Shown here in pieces: positions 7,744 to 14,985 of a stretch of DNA of 20,378 nucleotides. Under the pieces are notes generated by a model. The model had not been told where the DNA came from and made no database searches. It worked only from the letters and a program-made list of their open reading frames with translations. How positions within the stretch are numbered: the first letter of the stretch is position 1; every line of letters starts with the position of its first letter. A program made the translations under genes and the position numbers. This DNA is from CAYYOS01 sp964473355 (GTDB lineage: Bacteria; Pseudomonadota; Gammaproteobacteria; Burkholderiales; REEB80). The stretch lies in the NCBI GenBank assembly GCA_964473355.1, contig CAYYOS010000030.1:1-20378 (forward strand), written 5' to 3'.

Positions 7744-8250
7744 CTAGATGCGGATCAGGACGTAGTCCAATTCCAGATAACTTTTGATCTGGCTCGGCCC
7801 CGACGGCGCAACGTCGACATATGCGGGAAACGCTTCGGCTGACAGGCCGCGCATGCCGGCGTAGGTCTCGCAAACATGGACGGGAATCGCATCTTTTTTT
7901 AGCGCTTCGACGCCGCTATGCACCGCTTCGCGCTCGGCGCGGCGATCCGCCTGCAAAGCAAACATTTCACGGCCGTGCGTCACCACGGCAATCGGCAGTC
8001 TGGGGAAGCGTTTGCGCAATTCCCGCGCATGGCGGCTGACAAGTGGAATGGCGCGTTCGAGCCCGGCTTCATTGGCGCTGACGATTTCGAATACCACGCC
8101 CGGCGGCGGCTTAGACTGCGCGGTTAAGCGCCGCACCGCCGCATCGGAGGGTTCGGCCGCGACCGCGGCAACGCCGAACGACAGCAGCGCGAATGCGCCT
8201 ACGAGCGCTTGGCGAAAACGGCTGATCGCGAGATAGTCACTCCGCCTCAC
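7744..8250 (-). CDS. Exported DsrE/DsrF-like protein
   Basis: 168 residues with a GTG start at 8250 preceded by GAGGAGAAAC. The N-terminus is basic and followed by a hydrophobic stretch and an Ala-rich cleavage region (cut probable near residue 32, after AVAA), indicating export to the periplasm. The mature part follows the DsrE/DsrF fold pattern: a strand (GVVFEIVS), a helix with ERAIPLVSRHARELRKRFP, a second strand (IAVVTHG), and a late segment PVHVCETYAGMRGL with one conserved Cys (C127). It ends YLELDYVLIRI. DsrE-type proteins bind sulfane sulfur on a Cys. A periplasmic sulfur-handling role fits the setting but is inference. It overlaps the preceding gene by 14 bases, and local GC is clearly above that of the sHdr genes. 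Confidence 0.8.
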   Translation of the reverse strand: MRRSDYLAISRFRQALVGAFALLSFGVAAVAAEPSDAAVRRLTAQSKPPPGVVFEIVSANEAGLERAIPLVSRHARELRKRFPRLPIAVVTHGREMFALQADRRAEREAVHSGVEALKKDAIPVHVCETYAGMRGLSAEAFPAYVDVAPSGPSQIKSYLELDYVLIRI

Positions 8251-8737
8251 GTTTCTCCTCGGGGGTAGTGGACTGCTGGAGCATCGGTATCCGTGGCTGT
8301 AGCTTCTCGATTTGCGCGATCAATTCACAAGCGTCGAATACCGGCATAACCGAATAGCCGTCGGCGCCAAGGGACATTCCGGCGCGCTCCGTGGAACGGT
8401 CCATCCGTGCGCCGACCGCCCCGGGCTCGAGGGACAAAATTAGAAATGCTGCATTACCGTGCTTGTTATTGTTACGCACATCTTTCAGGAACTTCAACAT
8501 CGATTCCTCTTCGAGGTGGGCCGCGCACACGATGACGTCAACGTGGTCTTTGCCATCGAGAAATGCCCGCGCCTCCTCGAGTGTGGTCGCCCCGACCACT
8601 GCGTATCCGCCTTTTTTACAGGCACTCTTCAGTTGCACGATGTTCTCAGCACTATCAAGGAAGAGTATCCGCCAGGTGTGCTGGGGTGATTTCGCGTCCT
8701 CCGCCGCGGGGTGCTCGATGTCGGGTTGCTTTGTCAT
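8237..8737 (-). CDS. Degenerate response-regulator receiver (pseudo-REC) protein
   Basis: 166 residues from the ATG at 8737, chosen over GTG at 8743 because AAGGTG lies upstream at good spacing. A single receiver-like domain spans about residues 22-147: first strand RILFLDSAEN, third strand VDVIVCAAHL, fourth strand AAFLILSLEP, fifth strand GADGYSVMP. The expected phosphoacceptor Asp is Ala72, and the conserved Lys of the fifth strand is Met131, so ordinary Asp phosphorylation is not expected. There is no output domain or DNA-binding motif; the C-terminus is a short charged tail. It is translationally coupled to the DsrE-like gene and may be a protein-interaction module. Family assignment comes from strand pattern only. 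Confidence 0.7.
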   Translation of the reverse strand: MTKQPDIEHPAAEDAKSPQHTWRILFLDSAENIVQLKSACKKGGYAVVGATTLEEARAFLDGKDHVDVIVCAAHLEEESMLKFLKDVRNNNKHGNAAFLILSLEPGAVGARMDRSTERAGMSLGADGYSVMPVFDACELIAQIEKLQPRIPMLQQSTTPEEKREAE

Positions 8738-8743
8738 GATCAC

Positions 8744-8982
8744 ACCTTAGCTTAAGCGAGTTAAAAGGAAAAGTCCCCGGAGGAGACTCTCGATCTATTC
8801 GGAAGTTCCTCTCTTTCGGGCGGAAAAAAAGTGTAGCATGAAGCGGAGTGGGAGCGGAAAAGCTACCGAGCACCAAACTTGACCAGGTTATACGGGGACG
8901 CCGGATGTTATTCCTTTATCCAAGATATTTACAACACCGATTTTTCGGCCTTATGCTTCCCCAATTCATTATAATAACTTAA
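8744..8982. other. Divergent intergenic region before lbpA1
   Basis: About 240 bases between the - strand pseudo-REC gene and the + strand lbpA1, so both promoters should lie here. Immediately before lbpA1 it becomes AT-rich with a perfect TATAAT. I cannot support a specific promoter for the - strand genes or any operator palindrome. Confidence 0.5.
8970..8975 (+). promoter_or_regulatory. TATAAT, candidate -10 box for lbpA1 operon
   Basis: A perfect TATAAT at 8970-8975 in an AT-rich stretch just before lbpA1. No good -35 hexamer sits 16-18 bases upstream (GGCCTT or neighbours). Transcription would begin at about 8981-8983, at the first possible ATG. It could serve as promoter of the lbpA1-lipS2 block now separated from shdrB2. 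Confidence 0.45.
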
Positions 8983-9465
8983 ATGGATTTCAAGACCGGC
9001 ACCTCGAAAAAACCAACAATGGAATGCAACGGCTGTGAATTTCGCCCCGAACTATATTACGACGCGGAATATCAAATTTGGGTAAGGCGTGAGGCGAACG
9101 ACAACTTGCTGGTGGGCATGACGGACCTTTCGCAAACCATCGCGGGAAAAATTTTGCATGTGCGCGTACGAAAACCCGGCACCTTGAGGCCCAAAGGCAA
9201 GCCCGTAGCGACTATCGAAAGCGGCAAGTGGGCGGGGCCGATTCCGAATGTGTTTGATTGCACGATCGTTGAAGCCAATCTCCAAGTTTTGGACGACCCC
9301 AATCTGTTAAACATTACCCCTTACGAAGCATGGGTGGCCCGGGTGAAACCCGCCGTCACGCCTGAGGAAGCATTAGGTACGTTACTAACCGGCGCCGCGG
9401 CACAAGCGGGGTACTGCGAGCGTTGCAAAAAAGATGACATCCATTGCGAGCGGGGGGTAGGCTAA
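8983..9465 (+). CDS. lbpA1: LbpA1, lipoate-binding protein with terminal CxxC motifs
   Basis: 160 residues from the ATG at 8983, or 148 from the ATG at 9019. The second start aligns with that of LbpA2 (145 residues), and neither start has a ribosome binding site. It is a GcvH-like single lipoyl domain; the lipoylated lysine is K82 in VATIESGKWAGP, the motif of sHdr-associated LbpA proteins. In the sHdr pathway LbpA's lipoyl arm is thought to carry the sulfur substrate to the Hdr active sites in the cytoplasm. Unlike LbpA2 it has C15-x2-C18 near the N-terminus and C145-x2-C148 with C155 in a C-terminal tail, plus C93. It is first in the block lbpA1-dsrE3-lbpA2 and ends 7 bases before dsrE3. 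Confidence 0.92.
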   Translation: MDFKTGTSKKPTMECNGCEFRPELYYDAEYQIWVRREANDNLLVGMTDLSQTIAGKILHVRVRKPGTLRPKGKPVATIESGKWAGPIPNVFDCTIVEANLQVLDDPNLLNITPYEAWVARVKPAVTPEEALGTLLTGAAAQAGYCERCKKDDIHCERGVG

Positions 9466-9472
9466 GCACGCT

Positions 9473-9868
9473 ATGTCCGATCATCAGTATTTAGACAACG
9501 AAGAGAAGTCCGTCGTGATTGTAATGACCAGCGGCCCCAGCACGCCCCACCGATGTGCCACACCATTTTATATCGGCGCGATATTGGCCTCTATGGATGC
9601 CGACGTCCGCATATTTTTTACCATGGAAGGCGTGCGCCTTATGCAGAAAGGTGTCGCGGAAAACTTAGTAGCAGCGAAGGATGGCAAAACCATCATCGAA
9701 TTTATTCGCGACGCCAAGGCCGCGGGTGTAAAATTGCATCTTTGCAAACCCGCCATGCCCGGCTACGATATTGAGGTCACCGACGTGATCGACGAAGTCG
9801 ACGAGATTTCCCATGCGAGCGCGCTGGCGGATCTTATCTTGAGCACCGACAAGGCGATGTATTTTTAA
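9473..9868 (+). CDS. dsrE3: DsrE3-type sulfur carrier protein
   Basis: 131 residues with the DsrE-family fold: a first strand (SVVIVMTSG), a segment RCATPFYIGAIL, a strand with ADVRIFFTMEGV, and LHLCKPAMPGYD carrying C91, the likely persulfide-bearing Cys. C28 is the only other Cys. Its place between the two lbpA genes matches the DsrE3C-type transferase of sHdr loci, which together with TusA hands sulfane sulfur to the oxidising system. The start follows lbpA1 by 7 bases with no good ribosome binding site, so translational coupling is likely. The C subtype of DsrE3 is inferred from context. Confidence 0.88.
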   Translation: MSDHQYLDNEEKSVVIVMTSGPSTPHRCATPFYIGAILASMDADVRIFFTMEGVRLMQKGVAENLVAAKDGKTIIEFIRDAKAAGVKLHLCKPAMPGYDIEVTDVIDEVDEISHASALADLILSTDKAMYF

Positions 9869-9911
9869 TCTTAAGCTTTACACCCGATTCTAATTTGAGG
9901 AGAGACCACAA

Positions 9912-10349
9912 ATGGCAACAGTAAGAGGATGTAATCTACCGGATGACTTGTACTACAACGTAGAAAACAATGTGTGGGCGCGCAAAGAAGCGGATGGCAC
10001 CATTACGGTTGGCATGACGGCTTATGCTTGCTCCTTGGCGGGTGAGATTGTGTCCTACACACCAAAAAAAGTGGGCAAAGAAATCGAGCAAAATAAATCC
10101 GTCGCTACGGTCGAATCGGGCAAATGGGTGGGCCCCGTTAAAGCGCCTGTCACTGGCGAGGTGACCGCTAACAATGAAGCGGTTTCTGCCAAACCCGGCA
10201 CCATTAACGCTGACCCTTATGGCAACGGTTGGATGGTTAAAATGAAGCCTGCGAATTGGGATGCAGATTCCGGTGCTTTAGTTACCGGTGCCGCGGTCGC
10301 CACCGCTTTTGAAACCAAAATGGGCGCCGACGGCTTCGGCGGTTGCTAG
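9912..10349 (+). CDS. lbpA2: LbpA2, lipoate-binding protein of sHdr pathway
   Basis: 145 residues with a GAGGAGAG ribosome binding site. It is a GcvH-like lipoyl domain with the lipoylation lysine K71 in VATVESGKWVGPVKAP. The N-terminus (VRGCNLPDDLYYNVENNVW) aligns with LbpA1 (CNGCEFRPELYYDAEYQIW), so the two are paralogues. It has Cys at 7, 40 and the last residue (GFGGC). It acts as a swinging-arm carrier for sHdr rather than in glycine cleavage; no gcvT or gcvP is nearby. The lipS1 ATG follows four bases after its stop. Confidence 0.95.
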   Translation: MATVRGCNLPDDLYYNVENNVWARKEADGTITVGMTAYACSLAGEIVSYTPKKVGKEIEQNKSVATVESGKWVGPVKAPVTGEVTANNEAVSAKPGTINADPYGNGWMVKMKPANWDADSGALVTGAAVATAFETKMGADGFGGC

Positions 10350-10353
10350 CAAT

Positions 10354-11490
10354 ATGGTCTCCGGCTATCAGGCGCAGATCGATCAAATTGAAGCCCTGGA
10401 GGGGCTGAATTTAGATCCCGCGCTGCTAGTTGAGGCGCAGTCCCGAAATGGCGACATGCCCCGAAGAATGAACCGGGTAAATTTTTATACCCCGACCTTT
10501 AAAGCCTACGCTACGTCCGAAATTAAGGGCTGTGGCAAAAGTGCTTGGCCGGCGGTATCGATCACGGGGGGCGACTGTAAGTTGCAATGCGATCACTGCA
10601 AGGCGAAAATCCTGGAGCCCATGATCGCGGCGCGCACGCCCGACGAATTGTGGCGCGTGGTGGCGCAGCAGATTGAAGGTGGCGCGCAGGGCATGCTTTT
10701 AACGGGTGGCTCGAATCATCGCAACGAAGTCGAATATCACGATTATTACCCTGTCATAAGACGTATTAAAGATACTTTCCCCCAATTTAAAATCGCCATG
10801 CATACCGCGCTCGTCGATATGGACATTGCGCGGCGTATGGAAGATTGCGGCATCGATGCTGCAATGATGGACGTCATTGGCGCGCAAGATACCATCACCC
10901 AGGTGTACCATTTAAAGCGTAGTGTGGATGACTTTGAACGTACCTTAGAATATCTCGTTGCAACCCAATTAAAGGTAGTGCCACACATTGTAATTGGCCT
11001 GCATTACGGCAGCTTGCTCGGCGAATGGAATGCATTGGAAATGATAAAGCGGCATTTGCCCACGGCGGTGGTGCTGGTTGTGGTAATGCCTTTTTATGCG
11101 CCGGAAAATCGCCCCTTCGCCACACCCAAAGCCGCCCAAGTGGGACGTTTTTTTATGGACGCTCGCGCAGCACTACCCACGATTCCATTGTTATTAGGTT
11201 GTGCCCGGCCTCCGGGTCAAGTAAAAGTAGAAATTGATAGCTACGCCGTGATGGCGGGTTTAAATGGTTTAGCGCACCCCTCTGACGGCATGGTGGAGCT
11301 GGCAGTTCGCATGGGGCGGGACGTGCGCGTCACGCCAGCTTGCTGCTCCATTGCCATCGGCGATGAAGTGATGGCTATCGAAACAGAAGATGCGGGTTTG
11401 GAAATTAATATTGATCAAATTATTGCCCGCGAGGCGGTACGTAGGCGTGGCACCAGCGGATTATCCGCGATAAAAATTGTGCAAGTTTAA
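10354..11490 (+). CDS. lipS1: LipS1, radical SAM lipoate synthase component
   Basis: 378 residues from the ATG at 10354, directly after lbpA2; a longer frame from 10288 would overlap lbpA2 by 62 bases and is not supported. The radical SAM cluster motif C75-x3-C79-x2-C82 (CKLQCDHC) is visible, with further TIM-barrel features such as GMLLTGGSN. In the sLpl(AB)-LipS1/LipS2 pathway two radical SAM proteins each insert one sulfur atom into the octanoyl group carried by the acceptor protein, replacing ordinary LipA. Extra cysteines (C60 and the C-terminal pair in TPACCSI) are possible auxiliary-cluster ligands. The S1 label follows gene order and resemblance. Confidence 0.88.
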   Translation: MVSGYQAQIDQIEALEGLNLDPALLVEAQSRNGDMPRRMNRVNFYTPTFKAYATSEIKGCGKSAWPAVSITGGDCKLQCDHCKAKILEPMIAARTPDELWRVVAQQIEGGAQGMLLTGGSNHRNEVEYHDYYPVIRRIKDTFPQFKIAMHTALVDMDIARRMEDCGIDAAMMDVIGAQDTITQVYHLKRSVDDFERTLEYLVATQLKVVPHIVIGLHYGSLLGEWNALEMIKRHLPTAVVLVVVMPFYAPENRPFATPKAAQVGRFFMDARAALPTIPLLLGCARPPGQVKVEIDSYAVMAGLNGLAHPSDGMVELAVRMGRDVRVTPACCSIAIGDEVMAIETEDAGLEINIDQIIAREAVRRRGTSGLSAIKIVQV

Positions 11491-11502
11491 TAAAGTGGAA
11501 TT

Positions 11503-12588
11503 ATGGCTACTTGGCGGGTTCTAGATACGGGCGTGCGTTCGGCCGCGCAAAACATCGCATTTAATCGCGCGTTGTTAGAAACCCGGCAAGCCAACGAAAT
11601 CCCCAGCACTTTACGTTTTCTGCAATTTAAGCCCAGCGCTTTGCTTGGTTTTCATCAAAGCGCCCAGCAAGAGCTAAACGTTGAATATTGCAGCCAACAC
11701 GGTATTGAAATCCAGCGCCGCATTACCGGAGGTGGCGCGATCTACATGGACGAATCCCAGCTGGGTTGGGAGCTCTACCTCGCTAAGAAGGATTTGGATG
11801 TGCCGGATATGCAGCACATCTCTCGGCGCATTTGTGAAGCGGCGGCGAAGGGCATTCAAAGCTTAGGGTTAAACGCGGTGTACCGTCCGCGCAATGATAT
11901 TGAAGTTGACGGTAAAAAAATTTCTGGGACGGGGGGCGCGTTTGAAGGCGACGCCTTAATGTTCCAGGGTACGTTGCTCATCGATTTTAATATCGCCAAA
12001 ATGCTGCGGGTGCTGCGCATCCCCATAGAAAAATTAAGCGATAAAGCGATCTCTGAAGCCAAAGAGCGCGTTACCAGTTTAAGTGAACTGTTGCCGGTCG
12101 TTCCGCCTTTAACAAAAATAAAGCAGTGTTTAATTGAAGCGTTTGCAGCTGAATTTTCCGTGACATTTAAACATAGCAGGGTGCGGCCACAGGAAGAAGC
12201 GCGATTTCTAAACGCGCTAAAAGAAATCAGCCATCCCGATTGGGTACACCTCATGCATAGCCCGCTAAGTGGCATGCCGCTAAAGCAAGCGATGCAGAAA
12301 TTTTCGGGTGGCTTGTTAAAAGTAGCGCTTAACTTTGACAACGAAACGAATAGGATTAAACAAATCTGGTTTAGCGGGGATGTGTTTATTACGCCGAAGC
12401 GAAGTTTAGCTGACTTGGAAAGCGTGCTGCGCGATGTGTCTATCGAAAAGCTCGAGGCTACGGTGCTGGAATTTTTCAAGGGTCGTAAAATAGATATGCT
12501 GAATCTAAAGCCGGAAGATTTTATTACGGTGATTAAATTAGCGTTGCGCCAAGATGAGCAAACATCCGCTGATCGTGGATCAAGCTAA
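11503..12588 (+). CDS. slpl(AB): sLpl(AB), lipoate-protein ligase of sHdr type
   Basis: 361 residues. The N-terminal catalytic domain shows RRITGGGAIYMDE (72-84), the ligase signature, and DGKKISGTGG (136-145) with the conserved Lys that contacts the acyl-adenylate. The C-terminal 100-140 residues are the accessory domain of bipartite A+B ligases. The enzyme activates lipoate or octanoate with ATP and transfers it to the LbpA lysine in the cytoplasm. Its position between lipS1 and lipT marks it as specific for LbpA1 and LbpA2 rather than for the central 2-oxoacid dehydrogenases. The stop overlaps the lipT start (TAATG). Confidence 0.92.
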   Translation: MATWRVLDTGVRSAAQNIAFNRALLETRQANEIPSTLRFLQFKPSALLGFHQSAQQELNVEYCSQHGIEIQRRITGGGAIYMDESQLGWELYLAKKDLDVPDMQHISRRICEAAAKGIQSLGLNAVYRPRNDIEVDGKKISGTGGAFEGDALMFQGTLLIDFNIAKMLRVLRIPIEKLSDKAISEAKERVTSLSELLPVVPPLTKIKQCLIEAFAAEFSVTFKHSRVRPQEEARFLNALKEISHPDWVHLMHSPLSGMPLKQAMQKFSGGLLKVALNFDNETNRIKQIWFSGDVFITPKRSLADLESVLRDVSIEKLEATVLEFFKGRKIDMLNLKPEDFITVIKLALRQDEQTSADRGSS

Positions 12589-13679
12589 TGCCAAATGTTG
12601 ATGTGTTAGTTGTTGGCCTAGGACCTGCAGGCGCAAGCGCCAGTTTAAGTGCGGCCAAGCGCGGGCTGTCGGTTGCCGCCATCGAGCGTAAGGAAGTCAT
12701 CGGCGTACCGGTGCAATGCGCAGAATTCATTCCTTTGCCACTAATTAAATACGCACAACAAGCGGAAGTGCTTTTGCAAAAAATTGACGGTATGAAAAGT
12801 ATTTTGCCTTCGGGTAGTGCGACCCATACCGGCTTCGCTGGGCTAATGATAAGCCGTAGCGCTTTTGATCAAGCGTTAGCCCGTGAGGCGCAAAGCCGTG
12901 GGGCCAATTTACATTTAAGCAGTACCTTAAAACGTTTAGATTTTTCTGCTAGTACAGCCTGGGTCAGTACACCATTAGGCACAGTGGAATTTCAGTATCA
13001 AATGTTAATTGCTGCAGATGGGCCCCATTCTTCGGTGGCTCGCGCGCTGCGTTTAACCCCCTTGCAGATTGTCAACACCCGGCAGTACACCGTGGACTTG
13101 TGTCACCCTTACCGGGATACCGACATCTGGTTATCAGATAGTTATCCGGGTGGTTATGCGTGGATGTTCCCTAAGGGCCAGTACGCAAATTTAGGTTTGG
13201 GTGCCGATAAAAAATGGCAAGCAGATTTAAAAACGCCTTTAGATCACTTGCATCGCCAGCTAGTCAGCCAAGGGGTGGTGGGCGAAAAGATTAGCTATCG
13301 AACCGGCGGCGCCATTCCGGTTGGGGGTTTGCGCGAAAACTTAGTTCACCATAATATTTTATTTACAGGAGATGCGGCTGGGTTAACGCACCCGATTTCC
13401 GGTGCCGGCATCGCCGCGGCGGTTATTTCCGGCGAACGCGCCGGCGAGGCCGCGGCAGATTTTGTTACCGCGCCGCATCCTGAGAGCCTCTCAGGTTACG
13501 AAGAAGATATTCGTGACCAATTTGAGGCGAGTGTTGCACGCGCGGTGCGGCGCAGGGCTGTCCTAAACAACTATTGGCGAACCAACGCTGCGCACGAAGA
13601 TGCGAATCATCGTCAGGGTTGGATCGCGTTTTCCGAATATTTCGAGGATGAAGATTGCGTGCTGGCTGCATGTGCGTAA
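12588..13679 (+). CDS. lipT: LipT, flavoprotein of the LipS1/S2 lipoate pathway
   Basis: 363 residues of the geranylgeranyl reductase-like FAD-dependent oxidoreductase family. FAD-binding motifs are GLGPAG (10-15) with an acidic strand end (IERKE), DGPHSSVAR (144-152) and GDAAGLTHPISGAG (261-274). C44 in PVQCAE sits where family members often have a redox-active Cys. There are no membrane segments. In lipS1/lipS2 clusters LipT is proposed to supply electrons for the radical SAM steps. Coupled to slpl by TAATG; a 55-base gap precedes lipS2. Confidence 0.88.
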   Translation: MPNVDVLVVGLGPAGASASLSAAKRGLSVAAIERKEVIGVPVQCAEFIPLPLIKYAQQAEVLLQKIDGMKSILPSGSATHTGFAGLMISRSAFDQALAREAQSRGANLHLSSTLKRLDFSASTAWVSTPLGTVEFQYQMLIAADGPHSSVARALRLTPLQIVNTRQYTVDLCHPYRDTDIWLSDSYPGGYAWMFPKGQYANLGLGADKKWQADLKTPLDHLHRQLVSQGVVGEKISYRTGGAIPVGGLRENLVHHNILFTGDAAGLTHPISGAGIAAAVISGERAGEAAADFVTAPHPESLSGYEEDIRDQFEASVARAVRRRAVLNNYWRTNAAHEDANHRQGWIAFSEYFEDEDCVLAACA

Positions 13680-13706
13680 TTAAAGCGCAAACCCAGCTAT
13701 AACTTC

Positions 13707-13724
13707 TTAAGAATTTTAAGAATT
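13707..13724. repeat. Tandem TTAAGAATT repeat before lipS2
   Basis: Two perfect adjacent copies of TTAAGAATT (13707-13715, 13716-13724) just upstream of the GGAG ribosome binding site of lipS2. The first copy overlaps the palindrome TTCTTAAGAA (13704-13713). It is the only sizeable gap in the lipoate block and might hold a regulatory or processing site, but AT-rich coincidence is possible. Confidence 0.4.
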
Positions 13725-13734
13725 GGAGAATGCC

Positions 13735-14865
13735 ATGAGCGCAGTACTAGATGACGTGCAAACGATCCGCTTTTATCGGCCGGATTATCACATTAAAACC
13801 CCGGAAATGCGCTCGCCGACCTATGTGCAAATGAGTACGGCTGCGGCGATAACCTTGGGCCTTATTCCGGGCAACATGCATAGAACTGCCTGCACGCATT
13901 GCTTAAACCTGCTAGTGACTTATCCGGAAGGCTGCCGTGCGAATTGTACTTATTGCGGATTAGCGCGTCATCGCGAGGAATCTCGAGATTTTTCCGATCG
14001 TAATTTTATCCGTGTGGATTGGCCCACCGCGATTTACGATGAAGTGATAGAGCGCGTGAAAGCGGGCCAAGATAAAGGCCAGTTTCAGCGTATGTGCATT
14101 TCCATGATCACGCATCCGAATTCGGATCACGATACAGTAGTGTTGTTGGAAAAATGGATGAAGGCCCTGCCGCATATCCCCATTTCCATACTCTCTAATC
14201 CGACGTCTATGAAGCGTGATGACCTGGTTCGCTTACACGATTTAGGCGCGGATATTTTTACCGTGGCGCTGGACGCTGTTACCCCGGATATTTTTGAGCG
14301 CACCCGTGGCAAGAGCGTAGAGAGCCCGCATCGCTATGAGAAATATTGGCAAGCCATAGAATGGGCAGCGGAAATTTTTGGGCCAGAAAAATTTGGCGCG
14401 CACTTGATTTGCGGCATGGGTGAAACCGAGCAAGAGATTTTAGAGGTCGCACAAAAGATTAAAGACCGCGGTGGACACAATCATATGTTTGCGTTTTTTC
14501 CCGAGAAGGGGTCAATGATGGAAGATTGGCCTGCCGTCGATAAGGCTCAATGGCGGCGCGTGCAACTTGCAAGATTTATTATTGACTATGCCGGGGGCCA
14601 CGTTACGCGCATGCTTTTTGACGGCCAGGGGCGGGTAATCGATTTTGGTGTTTCTGAAGATGAGCTGGCCGATCTGATTCATTCCGGTAAGCCTTTTCAA
14701 ACTTCGGGTTGCCCGGGTAAAGATGATGAAGAAGTTTCAGCTTGCAATCGCCCGTATGGGGACTCCAGTCCGTCGGACATCTTATCCTTTCCCTTTGCGC
14801 TAAACCGCCATGATGTCAGCATAATTAAACGACAAATGCTAGGTGAGCAAATTGGAACGTTATAA
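13735..14865 (+). CDS. lipS2: LipS2, radical SAM lipoate synthase component
   Basis: 376 residues from the ATG at 13735, which has GGAG seven bases upstream; an upstream in-frame TTG at 13723 lies within that ribosome binding site. The radical SAM motif is C67-x3-C71-x2-C74 (CRANCTYC). C53-x2-C56 before it and cysteines near the C-terminus (SGCPGKDDEEVSACNRPYG) are candidate auxiliary-cluster ligands, which sulfur-inserting radical SAM enzymes need. With LipS1 it completes lipoyl assembly on LbpA. It is the last gene of the block, and an inverted repeat overlaps its stop codon. Confidence 0.9.
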   Translation: MSAVLDDVQTIRFYRPDYHIKTPEMRSPTYVQMSTAAAITLGLIPGNMHRTACTHCLNLLVTYPEGCRANCTYCGLARHREESRDFSDRNFIRVDWPTAIYDEVIERVKAGQDKGQFQRMCISMITHPNSDHDTVVLLEKWMKALPHIPISILSNPTSMKRDDLVRLHDLGADIFTVALDAVTPDIFERTRGKSVESPHRYEKYWQAIEWAAEIFGPEKFGAHLICGMGETEQEILEVAQKIKDRGGHNHMFAFFPEKGSMMEDWPAVDKAQWRRVQLARFIIDYAGGHVTRMLFDGQGRVIDFGVSEDELADLIHSGKPFQTSGCPGKDDEEVSACNRPYGDSSPSDILSFPFALNRHDVSIIKRQMLGEQIGTL

Positions 14866-14887
14866 TGTTGTAAATTTGCAACATTAT
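14862..14887. terminator. Perfect inverted repeat overlapping lipS2 stop
   Basis: ATAATGTTG (14862-14870) and CAACATTAT (14879-14887) form a perfect 9-bp stem with an 8-base loop. The lipS2 TAA is inside the left arm. AT-rich and without a U-tract, it is a poor intrinsic terminator. It could be an operator-like palindrome upstream of the fadL promoter or a 3'-end stabiliser. Confidence 0.4.
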
Positions 14888-14914
14888 CTCCGGCAGCCGC
14901 CATAACGTTTTGGC

Positions 14915-14945
14915 TTGCCCTAGGTTTTTAGAGTACGCTTATAAA
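14915..14945 (+). promoter_or_regulatory. Candidate sigma-70 promoter of the fadL-like gene
   Basis: TTGCCC (14915-14920) and TTATAA/TATAAA (14939-14945) with 18-19 bp spacing, about 40 bases ahead of the outer-membrane protein gene, in the short AT-rich gap after lipS2. A GGAGG ribosome binding site follows before the ATG at 14986. Plausible by position and sequence only. Confidence 0.4.
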
Positions 14946-14985
14946 AAAAATCAATACCCATAACACTCACTGCACTGGAGGCTTC

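Noticed and set aside
7607..7873. 88-codon - strand frame across the DsrE-like gene end
   Set aside because: Overlaps the better-supported DsrE-like gene in another frame and has an Arg-rich shadow composition.
8391..8750. 119-codon + strand frame
   Set aside because: Antisense to the pseudo-receiver gene, which has a ribosome binding site and a recognisable fold pattern; no motif on this strand.
10288..10353. Upstream extension of lipS1
   Set aside because: Would overlap lbpA2 heavily and adds a low-complexity N-terminus; the ATG four bases after the lbpA2 stop is the natural start.
11856..12479. 207-codon open frame on the - strand
   Set aside because: Lies wholly antisense to slpl(AB), which has clear ligase motifs; the composition is a shadow of that gene.
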